From positions 62,001-126,000 of the forward strand of contig NZ_JAGGNR010000012.1 of assembly GCF_018614975.1 (NCBI RefSeq): a DNA stretch of 64,000 nt, in the 5' to 3' direction. The number at the start of each line of letters is the position of its first letter. Position 1 is the first letter of the stretch. The notes beneath the pieces are model-generated. The model saw only the letters and a program-made list of their open reading frames with translations, was not told where the DNA came from and searched no databases. Source of the stretch: Paenibacillus polymyxa (GTDB lineage: Bacteria; Bacillota; Bacilli; Paenibacillales; Paenibacillaceae). Shown piece by piece: positions 57,848 to 64,000 of the stretch. The translations under genes and the position numbers were made by a program.

Positions 57848-59119
57848 ATGAGAAGAAGTCTAAAGGTCATTTCGTTATTGATGCTGGTCATGGTAATGGG
57901 TCTTACAGCCTGTAGCAGCGGGAGTAAAAGCGGTTCTTCCGGCGAGTCCGGCGGCAAGGTTGATCTGAGCATGACAATCTGGGGCTCGGAGGATGAGAAG
58001 AAGATTTATCAGGAACGACTCGACATTGTGAAGCAGACGTATCCCGATATTAACGTGAAGCTGAACGTGGTTGCAGGGGATTATGACCAGAAGGTACAGA
58101 CCATGATCGCCGGGGGAACGGCACCGGACATCATGATGATTGCCGAGAACTATCAGGCTTACGCCTCCAAGAATCAGATTATACCGCTGGATGACATGAT
58201 TAAGGCCAACAATGTGAACATGTCTGAGCGTTATTCCGATGATATTGCAAACCTGATGAAGTATGATGGCAAACAATTTGGTTTGCCGGATCGGGCAGGT
58301 GCGATGGTCCTCTTTTATAACAAAGATCTGTTCGACAAGGCTGGGGTGGAATACCCAACCAAAGATTGGACACAGGACGATCTGATGGCGGCAGCTCAGA
58401 AGCTGACGGTGAAGGAGAACGGCAAGACGACTCAATGGGGTTACTATCCGGGTAGCTGGTGGCCGCAATGGATGCAGCTGATCTACCAGAACGGTGGCTC
58501 ATTGTTTGATGAGAGTGGTAAACCGACCTTCAATACAGAGCCTGTGCGTAAAGCACTGCAATTCATGAATGACCTGACCTTCACACACGGTGCGGGACCA
58601 ACGCCAACCGAGATTGCCGACATGGGGAATATCGGAGCTGATCCGCTGTTCGCTCAAGGCAAAATCGCCATGGAAACGACAGGGTTCTGGAACATCGGAT
58701 CACTTGCCAAGGTGGAAGGCATTAATTGGGATATCTCTCCGGTATGGGGCGAAACGAACGCATTCTTTAACGGGTTAACGATTACCAACGCTTCCAAACA
58801 CAAGGAAGAAGCATTCAAAGTCATCGAAGCACTGACCACACCGGAAGCACAGATGCCAATGGTCAAAGCTGGTCAGGATGCTCCTGCAACCAAAGCGGGT
58901 CTGTCCAGTGATGAATTCCTGAATGCTGAATATGGCGGCAAAAAAATCAACATGGCTGCGTTCAGTGAATCAACGATCTATGCAGAACCGTTCAACCCGC
59001 AATGGAACGAAATGATGAAGCTCATTAACGATAAGCTGGGTGTGTACTTCAACAACAAAGCCTCGCTTGATGATACCGTAACCGAAATTCAGAGTGGACT
59101 GGAAAGACTCTACAAATAG
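57848..59119 (+). CDS. sugar ABC transporter substrate-binding lipoprotein
   Basis: This 423-residue family-1 extracellular solute-binding protein has the lipobox 'VMGLTACSSGS' (Cys about residue 22) and typical segments 'DLSMTIWGSEDEKKIYQERL', 'VQTMIAGGTAPDIMMIAENY' and 'GKQFGLPDRAGAMVLFYNKDLF' in pieces. It binds a sugar or oligosaccharide outside the cell for the two permeases that follow. The transport ATPase is not in the operon; a shared MsmX-type ATPase encoded elsewhere is usual in such cases. AAGGGGGCG precedes the ATG. Confidence 0.93.
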   Translation: MRRSLKVISLLMLVMVMGLTACSSGSKSGSSGESGGKVDLSMTIWGSEDEKKIYQERLDIVKQTYPDINVKLNVVAGDYDQKVQTMIAGGTAPDIMMIAENYQAYASKNQIIPLDDMIKANNVNMSERYSDDIANLMKYDGKQFGLPDRAGAMVLFYNKDLFDKAGVEYPTKDWTQDDLMAAAQKLTVKENGKTTQWGYYPGSWWPQWMQLIYQNGGSLFDESGKPTFNTEPVRKALQFMNDLTFTHGAGPTPTEIADMGNIGADPLFAQGKIAMETTGFWNIGSLAKVEGINWDISPVWGETNAFFNGLTITNASKHKEEAFKVIEALTTPEAQMPMVKAGQDAPATKAGLSSDEFLNAEYGGKKINMAAFSESTIYAEPFNPQWNEMMKLINDKLGVYFNNKASLDDTVTEIQSGLERLYK

Positions 59120-59220
59120 AGGTTTTTTCTGAACATGCACAAATAGCAGCGACAGCAGGACAGGTGGAATCGGCGTGAATGCGGGTTCCATCTGCTCTCT
59201 GCGTCATGGGAGGGCTTAAC

Positions 59221-60108
59221 GTGAGAAAAAAGGACGGGAAATGGTTCTACATCTTCATCTCGCCTTGGCTGATCGGGTTTCTGGGGCTGACCCTGGGTCC
59301 GATCCTGTTTTCCATCTATATGAGCTTCACGAATTGGGATCTGTTCCAGTCCCCTGAATTCATCGGTATCGACAATTACAAAACACTACTGACCGATGAT
59401 CCGATCTTCTGGAAATCCGTCGGCAATACATTCTTCTATGCACTGATATCCATTCCGCTGGGCATGTCGATCTCGCTCTGGATTGCATATTACCTGAACA
59501 AAAAAATCAAAGGGATCACCTTCTTCCGTATTCTGTTCTATCTGCCTTCCGTTGTTCCGGTGGTTGCGAGTTCATTGCTCTTCATCCACTTGCTTGCACC
59601 GACTGAAGGATTGATCAACCAGGCACTTGCGATCTTCGGTATTCAGGGTCCTGCCTGGCTTCTTGATCCGAACTGGGTTAAGCCTGCATTGATTCTCATG
59701 TCCTTATGGGGTGTGGGGGGTGGCGTGGTATTGCTGCTTGCAGGGATGAAAGGAATACCGCAGGAGCTGTACGAGGCCGCTGCCATCGATGGGGCGAAGA
59801 GTACACAGTCGTTCTTCCATATTACATTCCCAATGCTTACGCCCGTCATTTTCTTCAATCTCGTGACTGGCATGATTGGAGCGCTCCAGACCTTCGCGCA
59901 GGTATTCATTGTTACTGCCGGGGGACCTGACAATTCAAGTCAGATGGTTGTGCCCTACTTGTTCCAGAATGCGTTCCAATTTTACAAAATGGGTTATGCA
60001 TCGGCGATTGCCTGGGTATTATTCATCATCATCATGGCGCTCACCCTAGTTGTATTCCGTTCATCGGCGCTATGGGTGCACTACGAGGAGGGAAAAGCCA
60101 ATGAGTAA
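59221..60108 (+). CDS. sugar ABC transporter permease 1
   Basis: This 295-residue MalF/UgpA-like permease has six helices and the EAA loop 'QELYEAAAIDGAKSTQSFFHITFPMLTP' in pieces (about residues 180-207). GTG 59221 follows GGGAGGG by seven bases and is preferred over the upstream in-frame starts at 59179 and 59206. It overlaps the next permease gene. Confidence 0.92.
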   Translation: MRKKDGKWFYIFISPWLIGFLGLTLGPILFSIYMSFTNWDLFQSPEFIGIDNYKTLLTDDPIFWKSVGNTFFYALISIPLGMSISLWIAYYLNKKIKGITFFRILFYLPSVVPVVASSLLFIHLLAPTEGLINQALAIFGIQGPAWLLDPNWVKPALILMSLWGVGGGVVLLLAGMKGIPQELYEAAAIDGAKSTQSFFHITFPMLTPVIFFNLVTGMIGALQTFAQVFIVTAGGPDNSSQMVVPYLFQNAFQFYKMGYASAIAWVLFIIIMALTLVVFRSSALWVHYEEGKANE

Positions 60109-60946
60109 TCCATCGACTGTGGAGAAGACGATATCCTATATTTTTCTGATTCTGGTCGGGGTGCTGCTTGCTTCGCCTTTCCTGTACATGATCTCCATTG
60201 CACTGGCAAGTGACGCAACAACCGTCAAATCAGCCTTTACCTTCGTTCCAATGGAGTTCCAATGGTCGAACTTTTATACCATCTTTACGAACAATAATCT
60301 TGGCACGTATCTCAAAAACTCGGTCATCATTACCGTCTTTACGATTGTCGGATCGGTATTATCAGCTTCGATCGTATCCTACGGCTTTGCCCGAATCAAG
60401 GCAAAAGGAAGCCGTTTCCTGTTTATTGTATTGCTCAGTACGATGATGATTCCGGGTGAGGTGACGATGGTACCGCAGTTCATCATCTTCCGTCATCTGG
60501 ACTGGATTAATACATTTTACCCGCTGATCGTACCAAGCTTTTTCGCCGGAGCGTTCAACGTATTCCTGATTCGGCAGTTCGTCATGAGCATTCCAAAATC
60601 ACTGGATGAAGCCGCCATGATCGATGGTATGGGGCACCCGGGAATCTACTGGAAGATCATCATGCCACTGACTTATCCGATACTTGCTGCCATTGCGATC
60701 TTCTCATTCTCCTATAACTGGGGTAACTTCATGGGGCCGCTCATCTATATCAATGATCCGGAGAAAATGCCGCTGGCACTCGGAGTGCAGCTGTTGACTA
60801 CGGTAGGTGGCGGGCAGATGCCGCCATGGAACCTTGTTATGATCGCTTCCCTCTTCCTCACTATTCCGATGGTGCTGGTATATCTGTTCGGACAACGTTA
60901 TGTCTATGAAGCCAACATTAGCGGCGGAAGCAGCGGAATCAAGTAA
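60101..60946 (+). CDS. sugar ABC transporter permease 2
   Basis: This 281-residue MalG/UgpE-like permease has 'KSLDEAAMIDGMGHPGIYWKIIMPLTYP' in pieces as its EAA loop (about residues 165-192). ATG 60101 has GAGGAGGG upstream and overlaps the previous stop by eight bases. The frame opens earlier, at 60050, but only within the previous gene. Confidence 0.92.
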   Translation: MSNPSTVEKTISYIFLILVGVLLASPFLYMISIALASDATTVKSAFTFVPMEFQWSNFYTIFTNNNLGTYLKNSVIITVFTIVGSVLSASIVSYGFARIKAKGSRFLFIVLLSTMMIPGEVTMVPQFIIFRHLDWINTFYPLIVPSFFAGAFNVFLIRQFVMSIPKSLDEAAMIDGMGHPGIYWKIIMPLTYPILAAIAIFSFSYNWGNFMGPLIYINDPEKMPLALGVQLLTTVGGGQMPPWNLVMIASLFLTIPMVLVYLFGQRYVYEANISGGSSGIK

Positions 60947-61036
60947 TCGAGGTGTCTGTAGTGGTTGTATGTACTGAACCTGATGTTCAAGGTCAATGAA
61001 GTAATCAACGTACATGGAGAAAGGATTGTATAGCCC

Positions 61037-62533
61037 ATGGCGCATAAAGAACAACGCAGCAGAGGCAAACGGAGTTATATCCTCATGGGTGTCGCCCTGA
61101 TTGCTCTGCTGGCAGGAGGAGGAATTGTTATCAATCATTTTGCCAATGAATCATCCAAAACAATTGAGTTCCAAGGGGAACCAGTACGTCTGAAGCTGGA
61201 TCAGTCCTATAATCATTTTGAAGGTTGGGGTACGTCACTTGCCTGGTGGGCCAACGATCTTGGCGGATGGAAGGATCAGACAAAGGTTAGTGAAGTGATG
61301 GATCTGGTCTTTGATCCGGAGAAAGGATTAGGTCTGAACATCGTTCGTTACAATATTGGCGGTGAGGAAAATCCGGAGATGAAAGCTCTTCGTCCCGGCG
61401 GGGATGTACCTGGTTTCCAGCCTGAACCTGGAGAGTGGGACTGGGATGCTGATGCAGGTCAGCGTGCTGTATTACAGGGTTCGATGGAGCGCGGCGTGAA
61501 CATTGCCGAAGCATTCTCCAATTCACCACCTTACTGGATGACGATCAGTGGATCGGTTACCGGAGCCGTAGATGGCAGCAATAATCTGCGTGACGATCAG
61601 TATGATGCGTTTGCCGATTACCTGACCGAAGTTGTGAAGCATTATCGGGACGAGTGGGGGATCACCTTCCGCACACTGAATCCGCTCAATGAACCTTCCT
61701 CCGACTGGTGGAAGAAGGGCAATATGCAGGAAGGCAGTCATTTTACGAATGAGAAACAGGCCGAGATTATCAAGAAAGTTGCTGCATCGTTGAAGAGCAA
61801 AGGACTGGATAGAACCGTCATTAGTGCCGCAGACGATAACAGCATTGATGAGACGGTGTTTAATTTCAACCTCTATGATCAGGACACGCTGGACGTAATC
61901 CAGCAGATCAATACCCACTCCTATAATGGTAGCAAAATGGAAGAGCTGCGCACACTGGCAGAACGCCATGGCAAGAAGCTGTGGATGTCCGAGTACGGAA
62001 CAGGGGGCAGCGAGCCGCACAGTCATGAGGATATGACCTCGGTGCAGGAACTGGCAGAGCGGATCATGTTCGATCTGAAAATCATGCAGCCATCCGCCTG
62101 GGTATACTGGCAGGCCGTTGAAGATGAAGGCGCCAATAACAACTGGGGCTTCATTCATGCCAATTTTAACGGTGAAGAGCAGTATGAGATGACCAAGCAG
62201 TATTATGGCATGGCCCAGTTCACAAAGTTTATTCGTCCAGGCGCAACGATTATTCCAACGGATGGTGGACGCACGCTGGCTGCCTATGACGCAGAACGTC
62301 AGAGACTGGTGCTGGTGATTCGTAATGAATTGTCAGCGGGTACAACAGCGTTTGAATTGGAAGGGTATACGTATGGAAAATCAGCCACCGCTCAGGTGTA
62401 TCAGACTTCACCGGATCGGAACATGGAACAGCTTGAAGACATTCCGGTGTATGCCAACGGACTTGAAGTGCCTACGGCCGACAATTCCATTACAACGGTT
62501 GTACTGGAAGGCGTGACGTTGCAGGCGAACTGA
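61037..62533 (+). CDS. GH30-family glycoside hydrolase (endo-beta-1,6-galactanase-like)
   Basis: This 498-residue enzyme has an N-terminal signal-anchor ('YILMGVALIALLAGGGIVI', residues 14-32) and then a GH30 (beta/alpha)8 barrel plus side beta-domain: 'FEGWGTSLAWWAN' (61-73), 'NIVRYNIGG' (101-109), acid/base 'LNPLNEPSSDWW' (Glu about 219) and nucleophile 'LWMSEYGTGG' (Glu about 319). 'FEGWGTSLAWWA' is typical of bacterial and fungal endo-beta-1,6-galactanases of this family. It is tethered to the cell or released and produces galacto-oligosaccharides for the importer upstream. AGAAAGGATT precedes the ATG. Confidence 0.85.
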   Translation: MAHKEQRSRGKRSYILMGVALIALLAGGGIVINHFANESSKTIEFQGEPVRLKLDQSYNHFEGWGTSLAWWANDLGGWKDQTKVSEVMDLVFDPEKGLGLNIVRYNIGGEENPEMKALRPGGDVPGFQPEPGEWDWDADAGQRAVLQGSMERGVNIAEAFSNSPPYWMTISGSVTGAVDGSNNLRDDQYDAFADYLTEVVKHYRDEWGITFRTLNPLNEPSSDWWKKGNMQEGSHFTNEKQAEIIKKVAASLKSKGLDRTVISAADDNSIDETVFNFNLYDQDTLDVIQQINTHSYNGSKMEELRTLAERHGKKLWMSEYGTGGSEPHSHEDMTSVQELAERIMFDLKIMQPSAWVYWQAVEDEGANNNWGFIHANFNGEEQYEMTKQYYGMAQFTKFIRPGATIIPTDGGRTLAAYDAERQRLVLVIRNELSAGTTAFELEGYTYGKSATAQVYQTSPDRNMEQLEDIPVYANGLEVPTADNSITTVVLEGVTLQAN

Positions 62534-62543
62534 TGATTAAGGA

Positions 62544-62771
62544 ATATAAATTGAACTAAATATTTACATCAAATGGAGAGGACAGAAAAAACCTGAAAAA
62601 GCGGAGCGTGCGCCTACAAGCTTTCTGCAAGAAGGCTACATCGGAAGCATACGCTATCCCCGGATTTTCCCTTTGAGAGAAAGGGAATCAAAAAATCTGG
62701 GGATAACAGCGATTGGAAGGTTGTTCTGTCATCGAAGTGTGCAGTGTAAATAATTTTAGTTCAATTTATAT
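62544..62771. repeat. IS630-type MITE, copy 2 (228 bp)
   Basis: ATATAAATTGAACTAAA (62544-62560) and TTTAGTTCAATTTATAT (62755-62771) are perfect 17-base inverted ends, close to those of the IS630 element. The interior shares long runs with 29504-29694 but has about 40 extra bases (62620-62655) in the middle. GACAGAAAAAACC and GGTTGTTCTGTC are complementary arms. It lies between the GH30 and GH35 genes. Confidence 0.88.
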
Positions 62772-62796
62772 CAATAAAGAGAAGGAGGGTATATCT

Positions 62797-64000
62797 TTGT
62801 CAGAGAAAGCATCCCTTTTGCTGCAGGAACAGGAGAAGAACATCGCCAGGGCTGAGAACGGTGTTCCATCTGAATTAACATACGATGCACGCAGCTTTTT
62901 CCTAAACGGAGAGCGTGTATTTCTGAACAGTGCCACGATCCATTATTTCCGTATGCCGAAGGAAGAATGGCGTGAAGTTCTTTTGAAGGCGAAGCTGGCA
63001 GGCATGAACTGCATCGATACCTACTTTGCGTGGAATGTGCATGAACCGGAAGAAGGACAGTGGTTCTTTGAAGGGGACAACGATTGCGGAGCATTTCTAG
63101 ATTTGTGCGCAGAACTCGGCATGTGGGTCATCGCGCGTCCGGGTCCGTTTATCTGTGCGGAATGGGATTTTGGCGGGTTTCCATACTGGCTTGGTACGAA
63201 GGACGGCGTGAAATTCCGGGAAAATAATGAGACGTATCTGCACTATGTGAATTTGTATTTTGACCGGATTGTGCCGATCATTCGGAACCGCCAGCTGTCC
63301 GCTGGGGGCACGGTCATTCTGGTTCAGGTGGAGAATGAATACGGGTACCTGATGGATGACGCTGCTGCAAGTGACCATATGAATACGCTGAGGGATGGAT
63401 TGTTGGAACGTGGCATTGACTCTACGCTGATCACTTGCGTTGGCGGGGCGGAAGGCACGATTGAAGGGGCTAATTTCTGGTCAGGTGCTGACGGGCATTA
63501 TGAGAAACTTCGAGTCAAACAGCCGGACACCCCGAAGATGGTCACGGAATTCTGGACCGGATGGTTCGAGAATTGGGGTGGGCCTTCGGCCATTCAGAAG
63601 ACAGCGCCTTTGCTGGAAAGACGGATCATGGAGATTCTGCGTGCCGGGTATACCGGGATCAGCCATTACATGTTCTACGGCGGCACAAATTTTGCTGGAT
63701 ATGGCGGCAGAACGATGGGGAGCAGTGACACCTTCATGATTACTTCCTATGACTATGATGCACCGCTGAACGAATATGGACGGGTGACACCAAAATATGC
63801 AGTAACCAAGAATCTGTCCTATTTCGTCCATGCTTTCGGGGCCCTTCTGATGGAAACAGAGGAAATTCCAGAAAGACAGAGCGTTGTACGTCATCCTGAA
63901 GGCATATCTGTGCGAGGCAGACAGGCTGATAACCAGAAGATTTGGTTCCTGGAGAGTCACAAGGATGAACGGGAGACGATGCACATTACGCTGGAGGGAG
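62797..64000 (+). CDS. GH35 beta-galactosidase, cut by window end
   Basis: TTG 62797, six bases after GAAGGAGGG, opens a frame that stays open to the last base (401 codons visible). The GH35 hallmarks are present: 'NSATIHYFRMPKEEW' (44-58), 'IARPGPFICAEWDFGGFPYWL' in pieces (112-132), acid/base 'QVENEYGYL' (Glu about 181) and nucleophile 'VTEFWTGWFENWG' (Glu about 251). It lacks a signal peptide, so it probably trims imported galacto-oligosaccharides inside the cell. The MITE separates it from the GH30 gene, but the direction and function fit one regulon. The C-terminal part lies beyond the window. Confidence 0.93.
   Translation, partial: MSEKASLLLQEQEKNIARAENGVPSELTYDARSFFLNGERVFLNSATIHYFRMPKEEWREVLLKAKLAGMNCIDTYFAWNVHEPEEGQWFFEGDNDCGAFLDLCAELGMWVIARPGPFICAEWDFGGFPYWLGTKDGVKFRENNETYLHYVNLYFDRIVPIIRNRQLSAGGTVILVQVENEYGYLMDDAAASDHMNTLRDGLLERGIDSTLITCVGGAEGTIEGANFWSGADGHYEKLRVKQPDTPKMVTEFWTGWFENWGGPSAIQKTAPLLERRIMEILRAGYTGISHYMFYGGTNFAGYGGRTMGSSDTFMITSYDYDAPLNEYGRVTPKYAVTKNLSYFVHAFGALLMETEEIPERQSVVRHPEGISVRGRQADNQKIWFLESHKDERETMHITLEG

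Overview
The window looks like a chromosomal segment of a Paenibacillus-type Firmicute. The evidence is strong purine-rich Shine-Dalgarno sites with many TTG and GTG starts, Bacillus-style hairpin plus T-run terminators, CcpA-like cre sites, lipoproteins, YafY/ROK/PucR/LacI regulators and several glycoside hydrolase and sugar-transport genes. No rRNA, tRNA or CRISPR array was seen. The region is a mosaic: housekeeping-like catabolic operons alternate with AT-rich or decayed accessory islands, and paralogous pairs in which one copy is broken occur repeatedly.

Layout. 0-6.4 kb: single genes (BtrH-like protein, sugar-phosphate isomerase-like TIM barrel, YafY regulator, DinB, YdeI/OmdA-like, second BtrH-like protein). 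6.5-11.3 kb: a decayed membrane gene joined to a decayed copy of an amidohydrolase, a papain-like secreted protease whose signal peptide carries an in-frame TGA, a secreted membrane-anchored partner, the intact amidohydrolase and its TetR regulator. 11.6-23.0 kb: the most interesting part. A three-gene ABC-2 exporter and an NTP_transf_5 nucleotidyltransferase are followed, after a degenerate IS5-type element, by seven tightly coupled genes. These encode a stand-alone AICAR-transformylase-like protein, an IMPase-like phosphatase, a dTMP-kinase-like protein, an OPRT-like phosphoribosyltransferase with an apparent ATT start, an MTAP/PNP-like phosphorylase, a TrpB2-like PLP enzyme with an altered active-site motif, and a HisC-like aminotransferase. 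I read this as an undescribed pathway that combines nucleobase/nucleotide and amino-acid chemistry; the product is unknown.

23.1-31.8 kb: an IS630 element, then a duplicated ROK regulator plus MFS transporter pair. Copy A is broken by two inserted minus-strand genes and deletions; copy B is intact and carries an IS630-type MITE. A DedA protein follows. 32-37.6 kb: a mazEF toxin-antitoxin module sits between a deleted copy and the intact copy of a large gene (GNAT domain fused to a long beta-rich region), which overlaps an amidohydrolase gene. 37.8-40.9 kb: a GC-rich, actinobacterial-looking TetR gene and two paralogous alpha/beta hydrolases with a clear paired operator. 41-45 kb: secreted protein and chemotaxis receptor. 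45.1-51.7 kb: a PucR-linked operon for uptake and hydrolysis of an amide-type nitrogen compound (NitT/TauT transporter, AtzG-like small protein, amidase, RidA). 51.9-56.4 kb: small secreted or lipoprotein genes with kinase gene fragments. 56.6-64 kb: a LacI-controlled sugar ABC importer followed by GH30 and GH35 enzymes, probably a beta-galactan utilisation locus, with a second MITE between the two hydrolase genes and the GH35 gene cut by the window edge.

All calls come from reading the sequence and remembered family motifs; no database search was run.
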